Positions 33,594 to 41,502 of a DNA stretch of 41,502 nt are shown in pieces. The stretch is from positions 1 through 41,502 of the forward strand of contig DVEB01000333.1 in NCBI GenBank assembly GCA_015295905.1. Reading direction: 5' to 3'. Under the pieces are notes generated by a model. The model was not told the origin of the DNA. It searched no databases and saw nothing but the letters and a program-made list of their open reading frames with translations. The DNA comes from Synechococcales cyanobacterium M55_K2018_004 (GTDB lineage: Bacteria > Cyanobacteriota > Cyanobacteriia > Elainellales > Elainellaceae). A program made the translations under genes and the position numbers. Positions within the stretch are counted from its first letter, which is position 1. Every line of letters starts with the position of its first letter.

Positions 33594-35120
33594 CTAGCGA
33601 CGCTTCCACCAAACCCCGATCGCCATCACAAACCCCACTAGTGGCAGAAATACCAACGATCCCAGGATCAGCCAGAGTTGCTGCATGGGGGCGAGAGTAA
33701 TGCGGCGGTCGGTCATTTCCTTGGGGCGAATGGCGAGGGTGCGTTGGTTTTCATCTTGACTCAACCAGGCGATCGCATTCAAAAACACATCTTTGTTGTA
33801 TTGCTGGTCAAACACGCCATCGGTAATGAAACTGGAGTTGCCGATCACCACCAACCGTGCTTCTCCTTGGTCTCCTGGACGGCTGAAGGCGGCCCCCAGC
33901 GTCAGGACTCCTTGCGGGTCTTGGGCGGGGTCAAAGACCAGCCGCCCATCGGGGCCAACCCGTTGTCCCTGGGTGCGGTCGTTCGTCAGCAGAATGGGAT
34001 TCGCCTGAATTCCTGGCTTTTCTGCAATGATTAATGGACGCGCCAGGGGATAGAAAGAAATATTGTTGCCCAAGGATTGGGTAATGGGATGGGGCCCGTA
34101 GTCGGTGATGATAGTCACGGCTCCTTCCCGTCCGCCGTCTGGATCAACGAGGATGCGATCGCCCAGCGTCACGCCCCATTCTTGCAACAGGTCATTCAAC
34201 CCAGGGTCTGTTTGAGGATCGGCCAGAATCATCAGTCCACTGCGGCGCTGCAAAAATTTTTTCAGCGCATCGACTTCCTCCTTCAGAAGAGGACGCTGAG
34301 GGCCGGCCAGCACCACGACTGAGGTATCTTCAGGGATTGTCGGAGTCTGCGCCAAGTTGAGGGGCGCTGGGGTGAAGTTTTCTTGCGTCAGGTTGTCACT
34401 GGCTTGGGACAGGCCGCCCTGCCCCGCCGCCAGAGGACGTTCGCCATGACCCTGCAAAAATTTCACCGTCAGTTGGCGATCGCTTGACAGTTGGGCAATT
34501 CCATTGGTCAAGCGTTGCTCCGACAGACGCTCCTGGTCGTTGATGTTTTGAACCTTGCGGCGGCGATCGCCCTGCTCCAAAAACACCTCACCGCGTTGTT
34601 GCACGCCAAAGCGTTCCACCAGCCCCGGTTGGGCATCGGGGTCAACATATTCGTAGGAAAACTGAGGACTGAGGCGACGGTAGCGCTCCAGCAACTCCCG
34701 GTCTTGCAGGTTGGGTGTGCTGTCAAAGATCCATAGTTTAACGGGTTGCTCTAGCCCCTGCACCAGTTCCTGCGTCTGGGGGGCAAGGGTGAAGATCTGG
34801 TTTTCCGTTAGGTCAACCCGGCCGGAGTAGCGCATTGCCAGGAAGTTAGCGATCAAGAATAGGGCGATCGCCGCCAGCGTTGCCACTAACGCATTGGTGC
34901 TGTCCTGGGTAGAACGCCGCCCCCAAAAACCCCGGAGTGCGTTGCCCTGGCCCAACAACCAGGCCAGCAGAGCCAGAAACCCCACCCCAAGCAAACTGAG
35001 GGGAAGCACCCCCCAACCGTTTCCCAGCACGCCAGCGGTCAATCCTGCCGCCAGCAGAAACAACCCTATCCACAGGAGGAACTTGACGGGGTTTGGCGTG
35101 ACATTGAGCAGAGATTTCAT
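33594..35120 (-). CDS. GldG-family ABC transporter-associated protein
   Basis: A 508-residue protein of the GldG/ABC_transp_aux family: two N-terminal membrane helices, a third at about 87-105, then YSGRVDLTENQIFTLAPQTQEL, the family hallmark, a large periplasmic part with a class I glutamine amidotransferase-like fold (VVVLAGPQRPLLKEEVDALKKFLQ), and one C-terminal helix ending VWWKRR. In Flavobacterium GldA-GldF-GldG form an ABC complex linked to gliding; in cyanobacteria the role is not settled. ATG at 35120 (MKSLLNVTPNPVK); the frame stays open to 35153. It follows the permease by 126 nt, with a GTGGG...CCCAC hairpin between. Confidence 0.9.
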   Translation of the reverse strand: MKSLLNVTPNPVKFLLWIGLFLLAAGLTAGVLGNGWGVLPLSLLGVGFLALLAWLLGQGNALRGFWGRRSTQDSTNALVATLAAIALFLIANFLAMRYSGRVDLTENQIFTLAPQTQELVQGLEQPVKLWIFDSTPNLQDRELLERYRRLSPQFSYEYVDPDAQPGLVERFGVQQRGEVFLEQGDRRRKVQNINDQERLSEQRLTNGIAQLSSDRQLTVKFLQGHGERPLAAGQGGLSQASDNLTQENFTPAPLNLAQTPTIPEDTSVVVLAGPQRPLLKEEVDALKKFLQRRSGLMILADPQTDPGLNDLLQEWGVTLGDRILVDPDGGREGAVTIITDYGPHPITQSLGNNISFYPLARPLIIAEKPGIQANPILLTNDRTQGQRVGPDGRLVFDPAQDPQGVLTLGAAFSRPGDQGEARLVVIGNSSFITDGVFDQQYNKDVFLNAIAWLSQDENQRTLAIRPKEMTDRRITLAPMQQLWLILGSLVFLPLVGFVMAIGVWWKRR

Positions 35121-35246
35121 AGCGCAGGATGTTGTAGGGTGGGCACTACCCACAGAGACAGACTCATGAACTTAAGGATAGTTGGAAAATACACGTTTGA
35201 TTGCAGGACTTTGAATGGTGACGATGATCACGTGGCAGTTACCATT

Positions 35247-36047
35247 TCAAGAACGCTGAAAGCGAAAAGCCTCAATCGACTGAGCAGTCAAAAACAACCC
35301 AAGCAGGATATATCCTCCGAAGAGAACCAGACTACTGGTATCAAAGACGCCTTGAATGAAATTGTTGTAATGCTTGACCAGCGATAGTTGACGCAAAAAT
35401 TCACCACCTGGGCCAGTCATGCTGTTAAAGGCGAGATCTGCAATCCACAGAAATAAAACTAGGCCAAAGGTGAGAATCGCCGCAAGAATCGTACTATCTG
35501 TTAAAGAGGAGATAAACATACCCAACGACAACACACTGGCAGCGAATAGAAACAAGCCCAGATTTCCCAGGAGTAACACAGCAAAGTTCGCGGGGGGATT
35601 AGATGCAGCAAAGGCGATCGCCTGATACACCAGCAGGGGAATCATCATCGTCACAAAGAAGGTGAGTGCCCCCAATAATTTACCCAATGCCACTGCCCAG
35701 TTGGTCACCGGAGATGTGGCTAGGAGTTCCAGCGTGCCACGTTTGCGCTCCTCGGTATAAAGTCCCATCGATACCATGGGTAGCACAAACAGCGAGAGCG
35801 TCCCCACGACATTGAGGAACGTACTCATCAACAAGTAGGGCATATCGATCGGTGGTTCGGTGATCCCCATCTGATCGCGGATTGCCACCTGTGCCAGCAA
35901 CCCCTCTGGCCCCAGCAGAATCAGCACATAAAACAGTCCACTGATCAGCCAGAAAATACCAGCAATCACATAGGCAAAGGGCGAATAGAAATAGCTCTGC
36001 AATTCGCGGCGATAAATTGCCAGAATATTGGCCAGAATAATACGCAT
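35247..36047 (-). CDS. ABC-2 permease (GldF-like)
   Basis: A 266-residue integral membrane permease with about six helices, starting MRIILANILAIYRREL, with the conserved QSYFYSPFAYVIAGIFWLIS and MGLYTEERKRGTLELLATSPV segments of ABC-2 type subunits. Pairs with the ATPase directly upstream: the ATPase stop TAG is followed immediately by this ATG, so translation is coupled. Substrate unknown. Confidence 0.93.
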   Translation of the reverse strand: MRIILANILAIYRRELQSYFYSPFAYVIAGIFWLISGLFYVLILLGPEGLLAQVAIRDQMGITEPPIDMPYLLMSTFLNVVGTLSLFVLPMVSMGLYTEERKRGTLELLATSPVTNWAVALGKLLGALTFFVTMMIPLLVYQAIAFAASNPPANFAVLLLGNLGLFLFAASVLSLGMFISSLTDSTILAAILTFGLVLFLWIADLAFNSMTGPGGEFLRQLSLVKHYNNFIQGVFDTSSLVLFGGYILLGLFLTAQSIEAFRFQRS

Positions 36048-37169
36048 CTAGGGTGCCTCGCGGGTCGATGAGTCTGGGGTGGAAATGCCATCCTGCGATG
36101 CAGGGGGGAGATCTGGGGCAACTTCACCGGAAGCTGGGTTGCTGGGTTGGTCAGCGATCGCCAATTCATCTGGTGATGCCGATGCCTCCTGAGCAGGAGC
36201 TAAGTCGCTTGAGGTTTCCTCCAATGCCTTTTCCTCCGTTGTGAGTTGCAGGAACACATCCTCCAGACTGGCCTGGGTGCGGCGCATCTCATAAAGCCCT
36301 AGCCCAGCATTCACAATGGTTTTAGCAATTTCTCGGCCAGGGTCGAAGGCAGGCATGGCCGTGACGCGAATTTTGTAGCGGTTTTGCGGAAGCATCTCGT
36401 TGGTTCTCCGCTCCACAGATTGCACCCCCAACACCTGCTGGAGTTGGTGTTGCACCAGGGCGTAATCGCCTTCCACCTCCAGATCGTAGCCCGCTCCTCC
36501 GGCCAGTTGCTCCATCAACTGGTCGGGAGTATTGGTGGCCACAACTCGCCCCTGGTTGATGATAGCAACCCGACTACAGGTCATGCTGACTTCCGGCAAG
36601 ATGTGCGTCGAAAGAATGACGGTGTGTTGTCCTGCCAGACTTTTGATCAGATGGCGGACATCAATGATCTGGCGCGGGTCAAGACCCACCGTGGGTTCGT
36701 CTAAGATAATCACCGGTGGGTCGTGGACAATTGCCTGGGCAATGCCGACCCGCTGGCGAAACCCCTTCGACAATTTGCGGATCAGGGTGTTGCGTTTTTC
36801 CAGCAGGTTGCAGCGACGCATGGCAGACTCCACCCGGGTAGGGCGATCGCCCCCGGCAACGCCCTTCAACCGCGCCACAAAGTGCAGAAAGCCCTCCACG
36901 GTCATCTCTGGATATAACGGCGGGTTTTCAGGCAGATAGCCAATGCGCTGACGCACCGCCATTGAGTTCTCGTGGACTTCAAATCCGGCAATCCGGGCGG
37001 TGCCACTGGTGGCGGGCAGGTATCCGGTGAGGATCCGCATTGTCGTGGTCTTCCCGGCACCGTTGGGGCCGAGGAAGCCAAGGATTTCGCCCGCTTCAAC
37101 CGAAAACGTGACATCCTGGATTGCCGTTGCAGAACCATACGTTTTGCTGAGGTGCTCTGCTTCAATCAT
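36048..37169 (-). CDS. ABC transporter ATPase (GldA-like)
   Basis: A 373-residue ATP-binding subunit. Walker A GPNGAGKTT (34-42), Q-loop, signature LSKGFRQRVGIAQA, Walker B VIILDEPTVGLD and the switch His in STHILPE are all intact. About 60 C-terminal residues are an acidic, Pro/Ser-rich, probably disordered tail not typical for the family. ATG at 37169 (MIEAEHLSKTYG) chosen by homologous start; the frame extends 12 codons upstream. First gene of the operon ATPase-permease-GldG-DUF4340. Confidence 0.95.
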   Translation of the reverse strand: MIEAEHLSKTYGSATAIQDVTFSVEAGEILGFLGPNGAGKTTTMRILTGYLPATSGTARIAGFEVHENSMAVRQRIGYLPENPPLYPEMTVEGFLHFVARLKGVAGGDRPTRVESAMRRCNLLEKRNTLIRKLSKGFRQRVGIAQAIVHDPPVIILDEPTVGLDPRQIIDVRHLIKSLAGQHTVILSTHILPEVSMTCSRVAIINQGRVVATNTPDQLMEQLAGGAGYDLEVEGDYALVQHQLQQVLGVQSVERRTNEMLPQNRYKIRVTAMPAFDPGREIAKTIVNAGLGLYEMRRTQASLEDVFLQLTTEEKALEETSSDLAPAQEASASPDELAIADQPSNPASGEVAPDLPPASQDGISTPDSSTREAP

Positions 37170-37721
37170 GGAAAATACACTCGTGAAAAACGTGACACCC
37201 AACACCAGAGAAGGCTGACCGGCGATCGCCAGAGCAGGTTCCTAGCCTGCCCTTGCAAGGAGGCGTAAATACTGCAATGAAGCTGGCTATGGCTTATTGC
37301 CGCATTCATCGCCCAGGTGCATGTCACGTTTGCCCTCGCCCTAAATCTCTCTCCCAAGTTGGGAGAGAGACTTTGAGATACTCAGCTCCCTGTCTCCCCA
37401 GTTGGGAGACGGGGCAGGGAGATAGGGTCTGCAAGCGTGACATGCTCTCCATCACCCTAGAACGAAAACGCACTCTGGTGATTAGTGTGCCAGGGTGCAT
37501 TTTAGCCAAAAGTGTGACCGTTGGGAGTGCCAACGCTGTGGCGATCGCATGACAAAGGTGCTGCACAAGCGGCCAAGCGTCGCTGATCAGTCACCACTAG
37601 GAATATGACAAACGATTGAGTTCAGCGGCGGCGACTAATTTTGGTATTCCCACTGACCCTTTCTATCCCGCTGCTGCAACGATTTGTTATGCGGCTTAGG
37701 CTGCTCGATCGCCCATACTTC
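37170..37721. other. Intergenic region with second-family repeat
   Basis: 552 bp. Holds the ABC operon promoter by position and the double-hairpin element at 37320-37444. From 37445 to the toxin gene end I see no gene. Confidence 0.55.
37320..37444. repeat. Second-family double-hairpin element, copy 2
   Basis: 125 bp with 14-bp terminal inverted repeats CATGTCACGTTTGC and GCAAGCGTGACATG (13 of 14 match). Inside are hairpin TCTCTCTCCCAA/TTGGGAGAGAGA (12-bp, perfect) and a second around TCTCCC/GGGAGA. Copy 1 is at 20928-21053. Confidence 0.88.
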
Positions 37722-38204
37722 TCATGCTTCCAAAACTTTTGCTAGTAACTCTGGTGCAATCCGAAAGCCAGCGTTTTGGGTGAGTTCGTCCATCACGGGC
37801 TGCAAGGATGGAAGTTCGCCAGATTCCTTTGCTCGGAGCAAAACACCCAGAACACCCGTTACTTGAAGCCCCAGAGATTTGGCCACCTTCCGCCCGTCCC
37901 GTTCATCCAGCAGTATCCGATCGGCGTGCAGTTCTAGAGCCAGCGCGATCGCTTCGGCTTCGCCACCATCGAGGGTTTGCCGCAGCAGGTGAACAAGGGA
38001 TTGATTATTAACGGGCTGAGCTTGAATCCAGCCAGTGGCAACAGCGGTTTGAATGAGCTGGGAACCGGGACGACCTTCTGCAATCTTTAACTCGTCTAGG
38101 ACAGCAGGTGGAATCTGAATCTGGCCAAATTGCTGGCGCAACAGATCGAGTTGACCAACAATTGCCAGGTTCAAAATGGGGGAGGTATTACTGACGACGG
38201 GCAT
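37722..38204 (-). CDS. DUF3368 PIN-domain toxin-like protein
   Basis: A 160-residue PIN-fold protein of the DUF3368 group, predicted RNase toxin of a type II system. Motifs: VVSNTSPILNLAIV at the N-terminus, DGGEAEAIALALE in the middle, and ILLDERDGRKVAKSLGL with the later acidic residues. The first acidic position is Asn (SNTSP) instead of Asp. It overlaps the antitoxin-like gene by 17 bp, so the two are translationally coupled. Confidence 0.88.
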   Translation of the reverse strand: MPVVSNTSPILNLAIVGQLDLLRQQFGQIQIPPAVLDELKIAEGRPGSQLIQTAVATGWIQAQPVNNQSLVHLLRQTLDGGEAEAIALALELHADRILLDERDGRKVAKSLGLQVTGVLGVLLRAKESGELPSLQPVMDELTQNAGFRIAPELLAKVLEA

Positions 38205-38442
38205 AGGCGAGGTCGTCCTCTAGTTCTTCAGTGCCATAATGCCGCAGGATGCCGCGCTGAGCGAGGAGCCGTCCAAATTCGTACTTGTCCATTTGAGCTA
38301 GTTCTCTGGCTTTGCCAAAGGACAGCAAATCCTGGGCATAGAGGGCAATGGCTAACTCATGCAGCAGTTCTTGTTCGATGCGCTTTTCTGGCAGTCGAAT
38401 CGCCTGGAGGATGGAGTCGGGGATAGAAAGTTGTAGGCTCAT
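38188..38442 (-). CDS. UPF0175 family antitoxin-like protein
   Basis: An 84-residue small protein with the UPF0175 text LPEKRIEQELLHELAIALYAQDLLSFGKARELAQMDKYEFGRLLAQRGI, a helix-turn-helix-like segment. UPF0175 genes are regular partners of DUF3368 PIN genes, with the antitoxin first, as here. It probably binds the toxin and its own promoter. Confidence 0.88.
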   Translation of the reverse strand: MSLQLSIPDSILQAIRLPEKRIEQELLHELAIALYAQDLLSFGKARELAQMDKYEFGRLLAQRGILRHYGTEELEDDLAYARRQ

Positions 38443-38486
38443 AATTGGGAGTATGTTGAAGAATTTAACATCTAGCTAAACGGCTA

Positions 38487-41168
38487 TCAGGATGCGTGGA
38501 AGGCTTGGTAGAACGCTGGATAAGGTAGCGCCTCAGCACACTTCATCATCAGTTGATAGGCTTCATCTGTGCGGAAGGGATGGCGGAGCAGCCGCATCAG
38601 TGCTCGAATCACTGTCTCATTGCCCGGATCGAGCGTGCCCAGGGTCTCGGCGGCCCTCCTACGGGTGTTTTGATCCTGAGTGGATTCGAGTAGCCGCATC
38701 AGTGCCCTAATCGCCGTCTCATTACCCGGATCGAAGGTGCCCAGGTTCTCGGCGGCAATCAAATAGGTGTACTCCTCCTGCGGGGTTTCCAGCAACCGTA
38801 CCAGTTCCCGAATCACGCGTTGAGAATCAGTGTTGCTGAAGGCGGTTTCAGCCCAGCCTGATCTGACTCTTCCTTTAGGGATGGAAAAAGTAGCCCTGAC
38901 TCGTTTCAGCAAATTGGAAGCGAAAAACCTCCACTGCATCAATTGATGAACAATCGCATCCGCTTGGGTGCAATCTTTGAACTCAGCAATCCCCGCTGCG
39001 GCCAGGAGAAAGGCGCGATCGCTATAAAACCCCTTACACCCATCCTGAAACTTGACCAATGAGCGAATCAACTGCTCTTTCTTCCCCTTCTCAACATCCG
39101 ATCGCCCTAACCATAGCAAAATAACTTCTCTCCACTGCGGTTCAAAAACACGGTATTGTTCACCTGGCACAGGCTGATTCTTGTGATTACGGGGCAGAAA
39201 AAAGTCCCAATCATCGATCGCTAACGCAGCAAAATATTCCTGAAATGATGGATGGAAGAATGCATAGACATTGTGCAATGGATTCTCTGCTTCCATACCC
39301 ACTCGATTGAGCCAGCCAAGCTTTAGCACCAGATCAAATACATCGAATCCTAAGTTTACTGGTTGAGACTCCACCAGTTCTTGACAGACCAGATTGTGCG
39401 GCAAAATTGACTTAAATCCTCGATCGATCGCTTGCTTTGCCAGTCGTCCTAATGCCTTGTTTAAGATGCTTTGCTGTTTTGGAGTCAGCGCAATACCTTT
39501 AGTCTGCTCCGAGATCAGGTAAAGGCTCTCTACAAACTGCTGATAGAGCATTGCCTTTGTCTCTGGCAAGTTGCCCTGCTTTTCTTGCCAGTTAAAACAC
39601 AGGAGGCCTAGGCGTAGTGGGTTGCGGGCTAAATTCTTAATCCGTTCTTTTCCCAGTTCATCCAAAGCCATCCGGAGCGAATCACCCCACTCAAGATGGT
39701 CGATAGCCGTAAACCACTTCTCAATAAATTGCTTGACCTGATCTGGTTGCGGCCCCTCTCCATAGCTGAAATCCAGCATTTTGTAGGTGTCAAACTCCAA
39801 CGGGGCGCTACCTGCCGCATCCCAAAGATTCACCCGACAGCTCAAGACTACCCTCGATCCAACAAACAACAGATCTTTGAGTTCTTCAGTCAACCGTCCC
39901 AGCGGATTCGCCCCCCGCATCTCATCTGCCCCATCCAGAAGCAGCCAGATCTTGCCGTTTTTGAGGCGTTGCTCTAGATCGTTTTCCCACTGCGAGGAAT
40001 ACTGCTTTAACCGGGCAGTAGCTGCTGGCAACCAAATATCAAACACATACTCTCGTAATGACTTTTCTCCCAGCGCCTCTAATGAAATCCAGATGGGTAA
40101 ATCTTCCGTTGCATTTAAAACCCAATCCGCGATCTTTAACAACTGCACCGTCTTCCCTGCGCCAGCTTCCCCAATAATTGCGAGGCGTTTGCCCTGACTT
40201 TTAGGACTTTGCCGTTGAGCCAGGACTCTCCGGAAGAAATCATCGTAGGAAATCGGGGTGATGGTTTCCTGTCTCTCTCTTTGATTAGCAGGTATCCTGC
40301 TGTTCACAGATGCTTCCTGGGACAGATCAATTTGCTCCGGACGGTACACTTGCGATCCGGCTTCTGGAGAAACATCTTTGGGGGCAATCGGCTTCCGTTG
40401 ACGTTCCAACAATCCCAGAGGTACGTGAATTTCATCCAAGTCTAATGGTTTGCCCAAAATGTCCGCAAATAAGTTTGTCACTGGACTCCGGCGGACTTTT
40501 ATCCAGTTCCGGCAAGCTTCTCGCCAGATTTCTTCCGTTGGAACCTTGAGTGACTTCACCCAGCGGTCGTCCTGCTGATGAAATTGCTGTTGGAGTTCTT
40601 TAATCTGGGGAAACTGCTCCAGGATTACTTGGGTTGGAATAGCCCCTCCTCCCAAATCAGTAGTGCGATCGCGCGTGAATTTGACGATGCCACACACCTT
40701 GCCCGTTGCCCAATTCAGCAAGGCAGATCCACTGATGCCCGGACGAATCTGTCCTGACTTGAACAGGATAAGCTCTTTCCCTTGCTCAAAAGCAGTTCCT
40801 TCACAGTCGCTGGTGACGGATGCCCCATTCGGAAATTGATCGGAATAGCCAAATGTATAAAACCTGTCAAATGGTTCAAAGTCTGGAGCTAGATACACAC
40901 AGGGAAAATTGACTGTGGGCGACGGACTAAAACGCAACAGCGCCAGATCGTAATCTGGGATCAATTGAACCAGCGTTGTGTCAGGGAAACTGATCTGCTC
41001 CTGACTGCTCACCTGCACCTTATCACCCAGATTCATGCCTTTAACTACATGGGCACAGGTTAAAATTAGCCCCGGAGCGATGAAGAATCCACTTCCCCAG
41101 CCTACCTTATCGGGGACTTTCAATTTCACCGTGCAACGCTGCAATAGCTCATCAAGGCGCTGATCCAT
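38487..41168 (-). CDS. Trypsin-NACHT-HEAT STAND protein
   Basis: An 893-residue fusion. Residues 1-195 are a trypsin-like serine protease with an intact triad by motif: His40 (TCAHVV), Asp74 (DYDLALLRF) and Ser146 (GISGSAL). A linker leads to a NACHT-type STAND NTPase: Walker A GEAGAGKT (333-340), Walker B LLLDGADE (409-416), and SRVVLSCRVNLWD. A helical region follows, then C-terminal HEAT-like repeats with 34-residue period (LLETPQ..., LGTFDPGNETAIRALMRLL). In known STAND immune proteins the C-terminal repeats sense, NTP binding drives assembly, and the N-terminal domain acts; here the effector would be a protease. The Trypco1 gene lies 17 nt upstream. Targets and triggers unknown. Confidence 0.92.
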   Translation of the reverse strand: MDQRLDELLQRCTVKLKVPDKVGWGSGFFIAPGLILTCAHVVKGMNLGDKVQVSSQEQISFPDTTLVQLIPDYDLALLRFSPSPTVNFPCVYLAPDFEPFDRFYTFGYSDQFPNGASVTSDCEGTAFEQGKELILFKSGQIRPGISGSALLNWATGKVCGIVKFTRDRTTDLGGGAIPTQVILEQFPQIKELQQQFHQQDDRWVKSLKVPTEEIWREACRNWIKVRRSPVTNLFADILGKPLDLDEIHVPLGLLERQRKPIAPKDVSPEAGSQVYRPEQIDLSQEASVNSRIPANQRERQETITPISYDDFFRRVLAQRQSPKSQGKRLAIIGEAGAGKTVQLLKIADWVLNATEDLPIWISLEALGEKSLREYVFDIWLPAATARLKQYSSQWENDLEQRLKNGKIWLLLDGADEMRGANPLGRLTEELKDLLFVGSRVVLSCRVNLWDAAGSAPLEFDTYKMLDFSYGEGPQPDQVKQFIEKWFTAIDHLEWGDSLRMALDELGKERIKNLARNPLRLGLLCFNWQEKQGNLPETKAMLYQQFVESLYLISEQTKGIALTPKQQSILNKALGRLAKQAIDRGFKSILPHNLVCQELVESQPVNLGFDVFDLVLKLGWLNRVGMEAENPLHNVYAFFHPSFQEYFAALAIDDWDFFLPRNHKNQPVPGEQYRVFEPQWREVILLWLGRSDVEKGKKEQLIRSLVKFQDGCKGFYSDRAFLLAAAGIAEFKDCTQADAIVHQLMQWRFFASNLLKRVRATFSIPKGRVRSGWAETAFSNTDSQRVIRELVRLLETPQEEYTYLIAAENLGTFDPGNETAIRALMRLLESTQDQNTRRRAAETLGTLDPGNETVIRALMRLLRHPFRTDEAYQLMMKCAEALPYPAFYQAFHAS

Positions 41169-41185
41169 CTGTCACCCCTTACCCC

Positions 41186-41502
41186 TTAATCAGGCGCTTT
41201 CCTCTCCCACTCCAGGGAAATCTCTAAATTCGCTTTCCCCGTTCCCCTGACAATGGCAGCCACTAGGCTTCCTTGCTCAATGCCAATTTCTAGACCATAT
41301 TTGACGCTGGCTTTCGTCGGTTTTACCTGCTCTAAGGACGCGGTAATTGCCGATGCGATCGCCCGGATCGAGTCCGTGACCGTCTTGAAGGATTTCACGT
41401 CGAACCCCACATCCTCCCGTCCTGTTTGAGCTACTTCTACCCAAACAATTGTGCCCTCTACTTCAGCAGGAACCTTTGTCGTGTGCTCTGAAAAATCATC
41501 TG
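41186..41502 (-). CDS. Trypco1 (CU044_2847-type) protein, 5' end off window
   Basis: The frame is open to the right edge, so 104 residues are visible and only a few N-terminal ones are likely missing. The ending, VKYGLEIGIEQGSLVAAIVRGTG then ANLEISLEW, is typical of trypsin-co-occurring domain 1, a small domain named for standing beside trypsin-like protease genes in predicted NTP-dependent conflict systems. The N-terminal half (GTIVWVEVAQTGRED) also fits the family opening. An internal GTG at 41410 is a less likely start. It is probably co-transcribed with the protease-NACHT gene. Confidence 0.85.
   Translation of the reverse strand, partial: DDFSEHTTKVPAEVEGTIVWVEVAQTGREDVGFDVKSFKTVTDSIRAIASAITASLEQVKPTKASVKYGLEIGIEQGSLVAAIVRGTGKANLEISLEWERKAPD

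Noticed and set aside
37720-41502. Prophage or genomic-island boundary
   Set aside because: No integrase, tRNA attachment site or direct repeats are visible; defence-like gene content alone is not enough.

Overview
The window is from a cyanobacterial chromosome. The evidence is the allophycocyanin core genes apcA-apcB-apcC, the cyanobacterial NDH-1 subunit NdhL, a GuaB3-type IMP dehydrogenase, the cyanobacterial small RNA Yfr1 between guaB3 and trxA, several cyanobacteria-only small families (DUF3155, DUF3007), and very frequent GCGATCGC (HIP1) octamers. Species cannot be fixed from the sequence alone; the giant adhesin, Gld-like ABC operon and many repeats would suit a large-genome, possibly filamentous or gliding form (inference).

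Layout. 1-4.3 kb: repeat remnant and hairpins, a DUF3155 gene, a GAF histidine kinase of Hik2/CSK type, and ftsW. 4.3-6 kb: the apcA-apcB-apcC cluster on the minus strand. 6.3-8.1 kb: guaB3 - Yfr1 - trxA. 8.4-14.3 kb: housekeeping genes ndhL, a secreted NTF2-like protein, murG, and the prmA/serA pair. 14.6-19.7 kb: a small membrane protein, a cysteine desulfurase and a large wHTH-TIR-TM-WD40 protein. 19.7-24.8 kb: a LOG-family protein, DUF3007, trpA, tRNA-Met(CAU), a frameshifted Uma2 nuclease gene, an orphan PD-(D/E)XK protein and a phosphoglycerate-mutase scrap. 25-32.4 kb: one 2428-residue adhesin (beta-propeller-like repeats, 15 cadherin-like repeats, RTX repeats). 33-37.2 kb: a four-gene ABC/GldG/DUF4340 operon. 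37.7-41.5 kb: a PIN/UPF0175 toxin-antitoxin pair, then a trypsin-NACHT-HEAT protein next to a Trypco1 (trypsin-co-occurring) gene, which looks like an NTPase-gated conflict or anti-phage module running off the right edge.

The most striking non-coding content is a family of about 125-135 bp double-hairpin elements with imperfect terminal inverted repeats (TIRs). There are six clear copies and two decayed relatives. All four central copies fill the gap between convergent genes, some starting within a few bases of a stop codon. Their long stems differ between copies by paired, compensating changes. A second double-hairpin family (two copies, 14-bp TIR) and many exact 10-18 bp tandem duplications, often 13 bp, are also present. 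The window therefore mixes ordinary core metabolism with an active layer of palindromic repeats and, at the right end and in the TIR-WD40 gene, STAND/TIR-type sensor proteins.
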